A program made the position numbers and the translations under genes. DNA of 64,000 bases. Origin: Pseudoxanthomonas sp. JBR18. GTDB taxonomy: Bacteria > Pseudomonadota > Gammaproteobacteria > Xanthomonadales > Xanthomonadaceae. Under the pieces are notes generated by a model. It was not told the DNA's origin, ran no database searches, and saw nothing but the letters and a program-made list of their open reading frames with translations. Below are positions 51,624 through 60,372 of the stretch, one piece after another. The first letter of the stretch is position 1, and every line of letters begins with the position of its first letter. The stretch covers positions 3,727,001 to 3,791,000 of the forward strand of contig NZ_CP116339.1 of the NCBI RefSeq assembly GCF_028198165.1, read 5' to 3'.

Positions 51624-51752
51624 TATCGATCGACGGGGCGATACCTGCAAGCCAACGTAGGGCTGCCCAGCAGCGCAGATCACGACGGTCTTCAGGAGGG
51701 CTCGATCTTTCACCACGACCGCGTTCTTACCGCCCATTCCCAGGCACGCACC
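51624..51752 (-). pseudogene. Possible remnant of an aldehyde-dehydrogenase-like gene
   Basis: A minus-strand frame contains GACLGMGGKNAVVVKDRA and then VVICAAGQPYVGLQVSPRRS. The first part resembles the LELGGKNAVVVxDDAD block of the aldehyde dehydrogenase family, and AAGQ the region before the catalytic cysteine, but the cysteine is missing and the surrounding sequence has no further similarity. If real, it is a heavily decayed fragment. The evidence is one short motif. Confidence 0.3.
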
Positions 51753-51764
51753 GGTGCTTCGACT

Positions 51765-51778
51765 GATGCATATGCATC
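51765..51778. promoter_or_regulatory. 14-bp perfect palindrome upstream of paoA
   Basis: GATGCATATGCATC is its own reverse complement and lies about 165 bp before the paoA start, followed by CATATG. In a GC-rich genome such an AT-rich palindrome stands out and may be an operator. No regulator gene is adjacent. Confidence 0.35.
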
Positions 51779-51941
51779 CATATGACCCATGACGTTGCGC
51801 GATGCGACAGGGCACGCAATGGGCGATCCGCTCCCAGGATCGGGGGCCATGCGCGCCCTCGGATTCACGCATGCCTGACCCTGGTTGGTGGAGGCTAGGG
51901 CATCACGCAAATCCCCCACCCAGCTAGAGGACTAGCCAGGC

Positions 51942-52601
51942 ATGAACAATCCCTTGCACGACCTCAAGATCACCCGTCGCGAAATGATCGCCGCCAGCGG
52001 GGTTTCGGCCGCCGGCGTTGCGGCAGGCAGCATGGTCGCTGCCCCCGTGCAGGCGATGGTCGCCAGGGCCCCCAGAGCCGAGACCGTCTCAACCGCCAAG
52101 GTCACGCTGGAGGTCAACGGCAAGCCGACCACGTTGGAACTGGACACACGCACCACGCTGCTCGACGCACTGCGTGAGCACCTCAAGCTCACCGGAACGA
52201 AGAAGGGCTGCGATCACGGCCAATGTGGGGCCTGCACGGCCATCGTCGATGGCCGCCGCATCAATACCTGCCTGACCTTCGCGGTCATGCACGATGGCGC
52301 GAAGATCACCACGATTGAAGGGCTGGGCCAGCCCGATGCGCTGCATCCCATGCAGGCGGCGTTCGTCAAGCACGACGGCTATCAGTGCGGCTACTGCACC
52401 CCGGGCCAGATCTGCTCGGCGGTGACTGTGCTGGAAGAGATCAAGCAGGGCATTCCCAGCCACGTCACCGAAGACCTGAACGCCCCTGGCAAGTTCACGC
52501 CGGAGGAAGTGCGCGAGCGCATGAGCGGCAACATCTGCCGCTGCGGTGCGTACTCCAACATCCTGGATGCGATCAGCGAAGTGGCGGGGGAGAACGCATG
52601 A
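51942..52601 (+). CDS. paoA: Periplasmic aldehyde oxidase, 2Fe-2S subunit PaoA
   Basis: PaoA (219 aa) is the iron-sulfur subunit of the molybdenum aldehyde oxidase PaoABC, which detoxifies aromatic aldehydes in the periplasm. A Tat-type signal ([10 protein letters not shown], residues 11-20, then a hydrophobic alanine-rich stretch) explains export of the folded complex. The plant-type 2Fe-2S cluster is bound by C90, C95, C98 and C110 ([14 protein letters not shown]), and the second by C149, C152, C199 and C201. It overlaps paoB by 4 bp. Confidence 0.95.
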   Translation: MNNPLHDLKITRREMIAASGVSAAGVAAGSMVAAPVQAMVARAPRAETVSTAKVTLEVNGKPTTLELDTRTTLLDALREHLKLTGTKKGCDHGQCGACTAIVDGRRINTCLTFAVMHDGAKITTIEGLGQPDALHPMQAAFVKHDGYQCGYCTPGQICSAVTVLEEIKQGIPSHVTEDLNAPGKFTPEEVRERMSGNICRCGAYSNILDAISEVAGENA

Positions 52602-53548
52602 AAGCCTTCACATACGCGCGCGCGAGCTCCGCAGCCGAGGCCGCGCAGGCGCTGACGGACCATCCGGATGCGAAATTCATCGCCGGCGGGACCAACCTGA
52701 TCGACCTGATGAAGCTGCAGATCGAGACGCCGACCCATCTGGTGGATGTCAACGCCTTGGAACTCGATGCGATCGAGCCGATCGAAGACGGCGGCCTGCG
52801 GATTGGCGCACTGGTTCGCAACACCGACCTGGCCGCCGATGCACGGGTGCGCAAGGACTATCCGCTGTTGACCCGCGCCCTGGTGGCCGGCGCGTCCGGT
52901 CAGCTGCGCAACAAGGCCACGACAGCCGGCAATCTGCTGCAGCGCACGAGGTGCCCGTATTTCTACGACACCAACCAGGCCTGCAACAAACGCCTGCCGG
53001 GCAGTGGCTGTGCCGCCGCGGAAGGCTTCAACCGGCAGCTGGCCATTGTCGGTGCCAGCCCCGCATGTATCGCCACCCATCCCAGCGACATGGCCGTGGC
53101 CATGCGCGCACTGGACGCCAAGGTGGAGACGGTCAAGCCGGACGGACAGACCCGCGTGATTGCCCTGGACCAGTTGTATCGCGCACCGGGGACCACGCCG
53201 CACCTGGAGACCACGCTGGAGCGCGGTGAACTGATCACCGCGGTGACCCTGCCCAAGCCGGCGGGCGGCAAGCAGGTCTACCACAAGGTCCGCGACCGCG
53301 CGTCCTATGCTTTTGCCCTGATCTCCGTGGCCGCGATCGTGCAGCCCGACGGCACCGGCGCGGTCGCACTTGGCGGCGTGGCCTATAAGCCGTGGCGCGA
53401 CCCCGCCGCCGACGCCCAGATGCCCAACGGGGCCAAGGCCGTGGTGGACACCCTCCTGGCCGGCGCCAAAACCACCGAACACAACGCCTTCAAGCTGCCG
53501 CTGGTGGAGCGGACGCTGGGCGCCATCCTGGCCGAAGCGAGGGCATGA
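52598..53548 (+). CDS. paoB: Periplasmic aldehyde oxidase, FAD subunit PaoB
   Basis: PaoB (316 aa) carries FAD and, unlike xanthine dehydrogenase subunits, a 4Fe-4S cluster. The FAD loop [12 protein letters not shown] is at 28-39. The cysteine-rich insertion [20 protein letters not shown] with C119, C129 and C138 corresponds to the 4Fe-4S binding segment of E. coli PaoB. It has no signal peptide and is exported with PaoA. The start ATG overlaps the paoA stop (ATGA), and the frame upstream of it is not used. Confidence 0.95.
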   Translation: MKAFTYARASSAAEAAQALTDHPDAKFIAGGTNLIDLMKLQIETPTHLVDVNALELDAIEPIEDGGLRIGALVRNTDLAADARVRKDYPLLTRALVAGASGQLRNKATTAGNLLQRTRCPYFYDTNQACNKRLPGSGCAAAEGFNRQLAIVGASPACIATHPSDMAVAMRALDAKVETVKPDGQTRVIALDQLYRAPGTTPHLETTLERGELITAVTLPKPAGGKQVYHKVRDRASYAFALISVAAIVQPDGTGAVALGGVAYKPWRDPAADAQMPNGAKAVVDTLLAGAKTTEHNAFKLPLVERTLGAILAEARA

Positions 53549-53549
53549 G

Positions 53550-55757
53550 ATGAAATTCGACACGCCAGCCACGACCAACCCCATCGATAAGGGCCGGATC
53601 GTCGGCAAACCCCACGACCGCATCGATGGTCCGCTCAAGACCACCGGCACCGCGCCCTACGCGTACGAGCGCCACGACGTGGCCCCCGATGCCGCCTACG
53701 GCTACGTGGTCTGTGCCGCGATCCCCAAGGGACGCATCCGTGCGATGGATCTGGCCGCCGCCAAGGCTGCGCCGGGCGTACTGGGCATCGTCACCGCGCA
53801 GAACGCGGGCAAGCTGGGCAAGGGCCAGTTCAATACCGCCACCTTGCTCGGAGGGCCCGAGATCGAGCATTACCACCAGGCGGTCGCCATCGTGGTGGCC
53901 GAATCCTTCGAGCAGGCCCGGGCAGCGGCCGCCCTGGTGAAGGTGGATTACGTGCGCCAGCAGGGAAAGTACGACCTGGCGGCCGCGCGCGACACCGCGA
54001 AGATGCCTGAAGGCGACAGCAACAAGGACACCGCGGTCGGCGACTTCGCCGGGGCCTTCGCCGCGGCGCCCGTGCAGTTGGACGCGACCTATCACACCCC
54101 GGACCATTCCCACGCGATGATGGAGCCGCATGCCTCCATCGCCCGGTGGGACGGCGACAAGGTGACCCTGTGGACCTCGAACCAGATGATCGCCTGGGGG
54201 CGTGGGGATGTGGCCAAGACGTTGGGCTTGCCGAAGGAGAACGTCCGCCTGATATCGCCTTACTTGGGCGGCGGTTTCGGCGGCAAGCTGTTCGTGCGCA
54301 CCGACGCCATCCTGGCCGCGCTCGGGGCCAAGCACGTGGGGCGTCCGGTCAAGGTGACCCTGGCCAGACCGCAGGTGTTCAACAACACGACCCACCGGCC
54401 GGCCACGCTGCAGCGCCTGCGCATTGGCGCTACCCGTGACGGCAAGATCACCGCCATCGGCCATGAGAGCTGGTCCGGCAATCTGCCGGGCGGCGATCCA
54501 GAAACCGCCGTCGCCCAGACCCAGTTGCTCTATGCCGAGCCCAATCGGATGACCGCCATGCGTCTGGCGATGCTGGACCTGCCGGAGGGCAATGCCATGC
54601 GCGCGCCCGGCGAGGCCCCCGGGCTGATGGCCCTGGAGATCGCCATGGATGAAATGGCCGAAAAGCTGGCCATGGATCCGGTCAAGTTTCGTGTGCTTAA
54701 CGACACCCAGGTCGATCCGGCCAAGCCCGAGCGCCCGTTTTCCCAGCGACGCCTGGTGGAATGCCTGGAGCAGGGGGCCGAGCGCTTCGGCTGGGACAAA
54801 CGCACCAAGCCTGCGATGCGCCGCGAAGGACGCTGGCTGATCGGTATGGGCATGGCAGCGGCCTTCCGCAACAACCTCAACATGAAATCCGGCGCGCGGG
54901 TCACGCTGGACAACGCCGGTCTGGTGACGGTGGAAACCGATATGACCGACATCGGGACCGGAACCTACACCATCATCGCCCAGACCGCGGCGGAAATGAT
55001 GGGCGTGCCCATGTCGCAGGTGAAGGTCGTGCTGGGCGATTCGGCGTTCCCCGTGTCGGCCGGCTCGGGCGGGCAGTGGGGTGCCAACAGCTCCACGGCC
55101 GGCGTCTATGCGGCCTGCATGAAATTGCGCGAAGCGGTCGCGGCCAAGCTCGGTCTCGATCCTGCGCAGGCGGATTTCAGCGACGGCATGGTGCAGGTGG
55201 GCGCACAGCGCAAGCGGCTTGCCGACGCCGCCAGTGCCGGCCCGCTGACCGTCGAGGACACCATGGAATACGGCGACCTGGCCGAGCGCTACCAGCAATC
55301 GACCTTCGGCGGACACTTCGTCGAGGTCGCGGTGGACAGCTATACCGGCGAGATCCGCATCCGGCGCATGCTGGCGGTGTGCGCGGCCGGTCGCATCCTC
55401 AATCCCAAGTCGGCGCGCAGCCAGGTCATCGGGGCCATGACCATGGGTGCCGGTGCGGCCCTCATGGAGGAACTGGTGATCGACAAGCGGCTTGGGTATT
55501 TCGTCAACCATGACCTGGCCGGCTACGAGGTGCCCGTGCATGCGGACATCCCGCACCAGGAAGTCGTCTTTCTCGAAGAGACGGATCCGACCAGTTCGCC
55601 GATGAAGGCCAAGGGCGTCGGGGAATTGGGCATTTGCGGCGTCGCCGCTGCCGTGGCCAATGCGGTCTACAACGCCACCGGCGTGCGGATCCGTGATTAC
55701 CCAGTGACGCTGGACAAGCTGTTGGACAAGCTGCCTCGGCCGGCGTTGACGGCTTGA
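53550..55757 (+). CDS. paoC: Periplasmic aldehyde oxidase, molybdenum subunit PaoC
   Basis: PaoC (735 aa) binds molybdenum molybdopterin cytosine dinucleotide and oxidises aldehydes to acids. Motifs include SPYLGGGFGGKLFVRTDA (about 235-252), MRAPGEAPGLMALEIAMDEM, GSGGQWGANSSTAG, and the catalytic glutamate in KGVGELGICGVAAAVANAVY near residue 692. It lies 1 bp after paoB. The accessory chaperone gene paoD, which inserts the cofactor, is not in the window after paoC, so it must be elsewhere. A strong intrinsic terminator follows. Confidence 0.95.
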   Translation: MKFDTPATTNPIDKGRIVGKPHDRIDGPLKTTGTAPYAYERHDVAPDAAYGYVVCAAIPKGRIRAMDLAAAKAAPGVLGIVTAQNAGKLGKGQFNTATLLGGPEIEHYHQAVAIVVAESFEQARAAAALVKVDYVRQQGKYDLAAARDTAKMPEGDSNKDTAVGDFAGAFAAAPVQLDATYHTPDHSHAMMEPHASIARWDGDKVTLWTSNQMIAWGRGDVAKTLGLPKENVRLISPYLGGGFGGKLFVRTDAILAALGAKHVGRPVKVTLARPQVFNNTTHRPATLQRLRIGATRDGKITAIGHESWSGNLPGGDPETAVAQTQLLYAEPNRMTAMRLAMLDLPEGNAMRAPGEAPGLMALEIAMDEMAEKLAMDPVKFRVLNDTQVDPAKPERPFSQRRLVECLEQGAERFGWDKRTKPAMRREGRWLIGMGMAAAFRNNLNMKSGARVTLDNAGLVTVETDMTDIGTGTYTIIAQTAAEMMGVPMSQVKVVLGDSAFPVSAGSGGQWGANSSTAGVYAACMKLREAVAAKLGLDPAQADFSDGMVQVGAQRKRLADAASAGPLTVEDTMEYGDLAERYQQSTFGGHFVEVAVDSYTGEIRIRRMLAVCAAGRILNPKSARSQVIGAMTMGAGAALMEELVIDKRLGYFVNHDLAGYEVPVHADIPHQEVVFLEETDPTSSPMKAKGVGELGICGVAAAVANAVYNATGVRIRDYPVTLDKLLDKLPRPALTA

Positions 55758-55765
55758 CGCAGCGG

Positions 55766-55793
55766 ACGCGGGTCTTTCAGGGACCCGCGTTTT
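55766..55793 (+). terminator. Rho-independent terminator of paoABC
   Basis: ACGCGGGTC, a 7-nt loop, GACCCGCGT form a perfect 9-bp stem followed by TTTC. It lies 8 bp after the paoC stop codon. Confidence 0.88.
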
Positions 55794-56097
55794 CCCGCCG
55801 ACACGGCGCAGACGCCTGGCTGAATTGTAAGGGGGCGGTGGACACCGCCGACCTAGCACCAGGGTCCATTTTTCCTGGATTGGCAGGCGCCGCGGCGCGT
55901 GGAAACGCGATCCATCCCTGGTCAGGATGATGAAGGTTTTGTTTATGCTTTTCTGCCCATCATCTGACACTGTATTTGCAACATGCGCGGCCGATATCGT
56001 GCATGCCGGTTCGGATACATGGATGCAGGATGTGGCGTCAGCCACGCGGGGATGGAGTGCGACCGGGGTGGCCGTGCCTTGACAGGGGGAAATCGTG
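55794..56097. other. Intergenic region upstream of the FecR operon
   Basis: About 300 bp without a gene. It contains a hairpin GGCGGT-GGAC-ACCGCC (55834-55849) and an AT-rich stretch at 55925-55980. GCCGATAT at 55990-55997 resembles a sigma-28 -10 element, but the bases 15 nt upstream are TGTA, a poor -35. An AGGGGGAA ribosome-binding site precedes the next gene. Confidence 0.5.
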
Positions 56098-56556
56098 ATG
56101 AAGCTTTGCCTGCGCCTGGTGGCGCTGTTGTGTCTGGTATGCCTGGCCATTCCCGTGCTGGCCGCGGAAAGCACCATCGATGATGGGCATGTCGCGCTGG
56201 TCAAACAGGCGCGCGGGTCGGTGACGATCACGCGCGGTGGCAAGACGCTCGAGGCGGCCGGAGGCGCGCAACTTGAGGTCTCCGATCGGGTGGTCACCGG
56301 CGCAGGTGCCACCGCATCGATCGTGTTCCGTGATGGCACGTTGCTGACGCTGGGGCAGGACGCGGACATCGTGGTGCGCGATTACGTCTTCGCGCCGAAG
56401 GAGGACAAGTTCTCCTTCTCGCTCTACATGACCCGCGGCTCGGCGATCTACGAGTCCGGCAAGATCGGCAAGCTTGATCCTGAGTCGGTGAAGATCGAGA
56501 CGCCCAAGGCCACTGTGGGCGTGCGTGGTACCCGGTTCCTCATCGAAGCCAACTGA
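56098..56556 (+). CDS. FecR-domain periplasmic protein
   Basis: A secreted protein of 152 aa. The signal peptide is MKLCLRLVALLCLVCLAIPV with cleavage after LAA. The FecR domain fills the rest: ALVKQARGSVTITRGGKTLE, VSDRVVTGAGATASIVFRDG, LLTLGQDADIVVRDYVF, and the end ETPKATVGVRGTRFLIEAN. Free FecR domains are thought to sense or bind in the periplasm and often precede CHASE2-containing genes, as here. A GTG one codon upstream (56095) is an alternative start. First gene of a three-gene operon. Confidence 0.9.
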   Translation: MKLCLRLVALLCLVCLAIPVLAAESTIDDGHVALVKQARGSVTITRGGKTLEAAGGAQLEVSDRVVTGAGATASIVFRDGTLLTLGQDADIVVRDYVFAPKEDKFSFSLYMTRGSAIYESGKIGKLDPESVKIETPKATVGVRGTRFLIEAN

Positions 56557-56563
56557 GCTAACC

Positions 56564-57181
56564 ATGTCTGTCATGCGATTCCGTGGCGCCGGGCGACTGG
56601 CCCTGTCGTGCGTGGCGGCAATGACGCTGGGCGCCTGCGCCTCGGCGCCCACGCGGGTGACGCTGCTGCCCGACCAGGAGGGGCACGTCGGCGCGGTCGT
56701 GGTGTCCAACGGCCAGGGCAGCCAGCGCATCGACCAGGCATACGCCGCTGTGGAAATCGCGCCGTCCGCCGCCGCGCCCAAGCCGCCGCACGCCCAGGAT
56801 CAGGCGCGCTTCGACGCGGCCCATCGGGCCCTGCTGGATGCCCAGCCCACCCCGCCGCGCAGCTTCGTACTGAATTTCCTATTCGACAGCATGGAATTGA
56901 CGCCCGAATCCAAGCGCCTGCTGCCGCAGGTGCTGGAAGCCGTGCGCGACCGTCTGCCGACCGAGGTGACCGTCTTCGGCTACGCCGATGCGGCGGGCAC
57001 GGCGGCGTACAACCTGTCGCTGTCGGCCCAACGCGCCCGTGTCGTGGCCAAATTGCTTAAGCAGATCGACCCGGAGCTGCCGGTGGATGTGCAGTATTTC
57101 GGTGACAAGGCACCGCTGGTCCCGACGCGGCCGGGGGTGCCCGAGCCCCGCAATCGCCGTGCGGAAATCGTGATCCTGTGA
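56564..57181 (+). CDS. OmpA-family outer-membrane lipoprotein
   Basis: A protein of 205 aa. The lipobox MTLGAC (cysteine about residue 25) follows a typical signal peptide. A linker of 80 residues leads to the C-terminal OmpA domain (about 105-205) with NFLFDSMELTPESKRLLPQV, VTVFGYADAAGTAAYNLSLS and the peptidoglycan-binding end PEPRNRRAEIVIL. It should anchor the outer membrane to peptidoglycan. It starts 7 bp after the FecR gene and ends 13 bp before the CHASE2 gene. Confidence 0.9.
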   Translation: MSVMRFRGAGRLALSCVAAMTLGACASAPTRVTLLPDQEGHVGAVVVSNGQGSQRIDQAYAAVEIAPSAAAPKPPHAQDQARFDAAHRALLDAQPTPPRSFVLNFLFDSMELTPESKRLLPQVLEAVRDRLPTEVTVFGYADAAGTAAYNLSLSAQRARVVAKLLKQIDPELPVDVQYFGDKAPLVPTRPGVPEPRNRRAEIVIL

Positions 57182-57194
57182 GTCCGCACGCGCC

Positions 57195-59234
57195 ATGAGC
57201 ACCTTCATCCCTACCGCCCCCGTGCCACGGCGCACCATCGTCGCCTGCCTGTTGGCCGCGCTTGGCGTCGCCGCCCTGATCGGGCTGGCTGGACGCAGTG
57301 GCCTGGGTCCGGCTGGCGCGCTGGATCGTTGGTTGCTGGACACCTTGCTGGTGCGCAGCGCCTCGCAGGCACCGGCGCCGGACGTGGTCGTGGTCGATAT
57401 CGACGAGGTCAGCCTGGCCTCGGTCGGGCAGTGGCCGTGGCCGCGCTATCGGGTCGCCTCCCTGGTGGAAGGCGTCGCCGCCGCCAAGCCGGCCGCCCTC
57501 GCGCTGGATGTGTTGTTCCCGGAGCCGGACCGGACCTCGCTGGTCGATATCCGGCAGGCATTCAAGCGGGATTTCGACCTGGACATCGGGATCCCGGGCG
57601 TCCCCGAAGGCCTGCAGGACAATGACGGCTACCTGGGGCAGGCGATGGCCCGATCCGACGCGATCGGCGCGCGCTACTTCTATTTCGACCACCAGACCGC
57701 GCCCCGGGCGCTGCGGCCTGGGTTCGGGTTCGATGGCCGGCTGGACCTGATGACGCTCGAGCAGGCCCCCGGGGTGATGGAGAACACGCCGGCCGTGGCC
57801 GCGCAGACCCGGGTGAGCGGCTTCGTGAACAGCCGCCTGGATGCGGACGGGGTGCTGCGTAGGTTGCCGCTGCTGATCGAACACCAGGGGGTGGTCTATC
57901 CGAGTCTGGCGCTGGCCGCGACGATGCGGGCGCTGGGTGTCCAGTCCGGGACGGTGGAAGCCGGCCGCGATGGGCTATCGCTGAAGATCGGCGAGCATCG
58001 CATTCCCATCGATCGGAGCGGCTACGCGCTGTTGCGTTTCAATGGCCCCTCGCGCGTGTACAGCAGCGTGCCGGCGGTCGAGGTGCTCAGCGGCCAGGTC
58101 CGACCGAAGGATCTGGCCGGCAAGATCGTCTTCATAGGATCCTCCGCGGTCGGCTTGAACGATGTCCATGCCACGGCCGTCGACGCGGAATTCTCCGGTC
58201 TCAAGATCCAGTCGGTCATGGCCCAGAACATCCTGGACGATGCCTTGGTGCGCGTGCCTGTGTGGGGTGGCGGCCTCGCACTTGCGTTGGGCCTGCTGGT
58301 GGCGGCGGTGTTCGGTCTGCTGTGCGTCTCCGGCTATCGCCTGACGGTGGTGAGCCTGGCCACGGTGATGGCCGCGTCCGCGCTGCTGGGAAGCATGGCC
58401 ATGGCCTTCCAGCACACGGGCCTGTTCCTGCCGATGGGCGGGCCGCTGCTGACGCTGTGTGTCGTGCTGGTGGGCGGTTTCGCGTTGCGCTTTGTCTTCA
58501 GCCAGCGACAGGCGCTGCGCTGGCGCAGGCAGCTGGCCAATGCCCGGCAGGTGGCCATCGAGTCGATGGCCGCGGTGGCCGAAACGCGGGACCCGGAAAC
58601 CGGCGCGCATATCAAGCGCACCCAGCACTACGTGCGCGCCATCGCCGAGGAGTTGCGCAGGACCAAGCAGCATCCCGCGCTACTGACCGAGGAATACATC
58701 GAGCTGCTGTTCCTGTCCGCGCCGCTGCATGACATCGGCAAGGTCGGTGTGCCCGACCACATCCTGCTCAAGCCCGGTCCGCATACGCCCGAGGAGCGGG
58801 AGATCATGCGCGGACATGCGCATTTCGGCCGCAAGATCATCTACAGCACTGCGCGCAGCATCGAAGGCGACAACTTCCTGCGCATCGCCGGCGAGATCGC
58901 CGCCACCCACCACGAGAAGTGGGATGGCACCGGTTATCCGGACGGCCTGCAGGGCGAGCAGATTCCCCTGTCGGGCCGGATCATGGCGGTGGCCGACATC
59001 TACGATGCGCTGATCAGCCGGCGCTGCTACAAGGACCCGTATCCGCACGAGCGGGCCAAGGCGATGATGCAGGAACTGCGTGGGACGACCTTCGACCCTG
59101 CGGTCCTGGATGCGTTCTTCGCCATCGAAGCGCAGGTTGTCGCCATCGCCGAGCGGTATCGGGACGACGACGCGCCGCTCCCGGTCGCCACGAAGGCCGT
59201 GGAGGCCACGGGCGCACGGCTGGTGCCAGGCTGA
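57195..59234 (+). CDS. CHASE2 sensor with HD-GYP phosphodiesterase output
   Basis: A membrane protein of 679 aa. An N-terminal helix (about 14-32) precedes a periplasmic CHASE2 domain (about 45-340; VVVVDIDEVSLASVGQWPWP is its start). Three further helices (about 355-440) cross the membrane. The cytoplasmic HD-GYP domain has LHDIGKVGVPDHILLKPG (about 511-528), HEKWDGTGYPDGLQGEQIPL near 572 and ADIYDALISRRCYKDPY. All metal-binding residues appear present, so c-di-GMP hydrolysis is likely. CHASE2 with FecR/OmpA neighbours suggests envelope-stress or surface sensing. Confidence 0.93.
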   Translation: MSTFIPTAPVPRRTIVACLLAALGVAALIGLAGRSGLGPAGALDRWLLDTLLVRSASQAPAPDVVVVDIDEVSLASVGQWPWPRYRVASLVEGVAAAKPAALALDVLFPEPDRTSLVDIRQAFKRDFDLDIGIPGVPEGLQDNDGYLGQAMARSDAIGARYFYFDHQTAPRALRPGFGFDGRLDLMTLEQAPGVMENTPAVAAQTRVSGFVNSRLDADGVLRRLPLLIEHQGVVYPSLALAATMRALGVQSGTVEAGRDGLSLKIGEHRIPIDRSGYALLRFNGPSRVYSSVPAVEVLSGQVRPKDLAGKIVFIGSSAVGLNDVHATAVDAEFSGLKIQSVMAQNILDDALVRVPVWGGGLALALGLLVAAVFGLLCVSGYRLTVVSLATVMAASALLGSMAMAFQHTGLFLPMGGPLLTLCVVLVGGFALRFVFSQRQALRWRRQLANARQVAIESMAAVAETRDPETGAHIKRTQHYVRAIAEELRRTKQHPALLTEEYIELLFLSAPLHDIGKVGVPDHILLKPGPHTPEEREIMRGHAHFGRKIIYSTARSIEGDNFLRIAGEIAATHHEKWDGTGYPDGLQGEQIPLSGRIMAVADIYDALISRRCYKDPYPHERAKAMMQELRGTTFDPAVLDAFFAIEAQVVAIAERYRDDDAPLPVATKAVEATGARLVPG

Positions 59235-59247
59235 GGTCGGGTGGCAG

Positions 59248-59289
59248 CGCGGAGCACGGAAGCAGCCGCTTCGCCTCACCCGCTCCGCG
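59248..59289. terminator. Nested hairpin between convergent genes
   Basis: CGCGGAGC (59248-59255) pairs with GCTCCGCG (59282-59289), and inside it GAAGC-AGCC-GCTTC forms a second stem. It lies in the 70-bp gap between the convergent HD-GYP and sialidase-like genes. No T tract on either strand. Confidence 0.4.
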
Positions 59290-59304
59290 GCGCAGGACCC
59301 GTGG

Positions 59305-60372
59305 TCAAGGTGCCACGCGCAGGCGACCGAACCTAAACTCCACATTGCGTCCGACGTTGCTGAGCTGGGCGATCTCGCCATCGCCCAGGTCGTACAGGGC
59401 CGGCCAGCTGTGGAGGAAGCCGACGGGACCCGGCGCCGACGGCAGGGGCCGCCACTTGGCGCCAGCGTCCTGGCTGGCCTCGATCCGGTTGGCGCAGGAC
59501 GTCGCCAGGAGCGTGCCTTCGAGCGCCAGCACCGAAGGCGCGCAGCGCAGGCCGCCCATCGGCATGCCCAGGCCCTCGTCCCAATGGACGCCATCGTCGG
59601 AATATTTCATCGACACCGGGCATTGCGGATCGCGGCCGCAGATCTCGAACGCCATCAGCCATCGGCCATCGACCAATCGGGTCATCACCGGCATGCCCGG
59701 GCGCAGGTGGCCGCCGCCGGGTTCGGCGGCGACCACCCGGCGATCGTCCCAGCTGCGTCCACCGTCTTCCGAGATGCGCTGCGCGACCACCTGGGCGTAG
59801 GCGGGGCTGGCGTCGGCCAGGGTTTCGTCGGCATAGAGCACCGTCAGCCGCCCGTCGGGCAACAGGTAAAGCTTGGGCTCCCATACGCCGCGATCGGTGC
59901 GTCCCCGCGGCTCCTCGTTGCGGGCGATCACGCTCAGGGGCTGCCAGTGAAGGCCTTGATCGTCACTGGCGTAAAGCACCAGCCGATAGGAGCGATGCTC
60001 GATGAGTGAGCGCATCGCCAGCAGGATGCGGCCGTCCGGCAATTGCAGCAGTTCGCCGTTGTCCAGTCGGCGTCCGGCCTCGACCACTTGCCCGCGGAGC
60101 GTCCAGGTGCGGGCACGGTCCTCGCTGATGCGCAGCTCCAACGGCGTACCCTCCTGCGCGACGCCGAAGCGGGTATTCACCGCCAGCCAGCGGCCGTCCT
60201 GCAGCCGCGTCATCCGGCCCCAGCCAGCGCCGTCGCGGGCCAGCACCGCGCGTCGGCCCCAATCAACCCGGACGGCTTCCGCGGCCGCGGCGGACCACGG
60301 CAGGGCCATGTGCGCCAGCACCATTCCAGCGAGCGCCACGCCTGCGCGCCATCGCGCCGCGAGCGGGCTCAC
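59305..60372 (-). CDS. Secreted BNR-repeat (sialidase-like) protein
   Basis: A protein of 355 aa with an N-terminal signal peptide (VALAGMVLAHMALPWSAAAA region). It has a six-bladed beta-propeller pattern with Asp boxes S-x-D-x-G-x-x-W at SDDQGLHW and SEDGGRSW, and SQDAGAKW near the C-terminus, plus degenerate ones. Such proteins include exo-alpha-sialidases, but the catalytic arginine triad and tyrosine cannot be confirmed, so another glycosidase or a carbohydrate lyase-like role is possible. GTG start with GTGA overlap to the symporter gene. The operon context (symporter, lactonase, dgoD) suggests it processes a galactose-containing glycan. Confidence 0.78.
   Translation of the reverse strand: MSPLAARWRAGVALAGMVLAHMALPWSAAAAEAVRVDWGRRAVLARDGAGWGRMTRLQDGRWLAVNTRFGVAQEGTPLELRISEDRARTWTLRGQVVEAGRRLDNGELLQLPDGRILLAMRSLIEHRSYRLVLYASDDQGLHWQPLSVIARNEEPRGRTDRGVWEPKLYLLPDGRLTVLYADETLADASPAYAQVVAQRISEDGGRSWDDRRVVAAEPGGGHLRPGMPVMTRLVDGRWLMAFEICGRDPQCPVSMKYSDDGVHWDEGLGMPMGGLRCAPSVLALEGTLLATSCANRIEASQDAGAKWRPLPSAPGPVGFLHSWPALYDLGDGEIAQLSNVGRNVEFRFGRLRVAP

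Larger units (their letters stand above)
51313..51941. other. Intergenic region between the NRPS-like pair and paoA
   Basis: About 630 bp with no intact gene. The first 40 bp are AT-rich and hold the divergent promoter for the adenylation gene. An inverted repeat lies at 51454-51470, a degraded aldehyde-dehydrogenase-like stretch at 51624-51752 (minus) and a 14-bp palindrome at 51765-51778. The last 70 bp should contain the paoA promoter, but no clear -35/-10 pair is seen. Confidence 0.6.

Noticed and set aside
55971..55997. Possible sigma-28 promoter before the FecR operon
   Set aside because: The -10 element GCCGATAT fits, but the -35 position reads TGTA, matching only half of TAAA; not enough to call.
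56078..56083. TTGACA upstream of the FecR gene
   Set aside because: It is only about 15 nt from the ATG, leaving no room for a -10 element; probably chance.
53490..56369. A 959-codon open frame on the minus strand opposite paoBC
   Set aside because: It is antisense to three clear molybdenum-enzyme genes and its translation is histidine/glycine-rich with no domain. Long antisense frames arise from GC-rich third positions.
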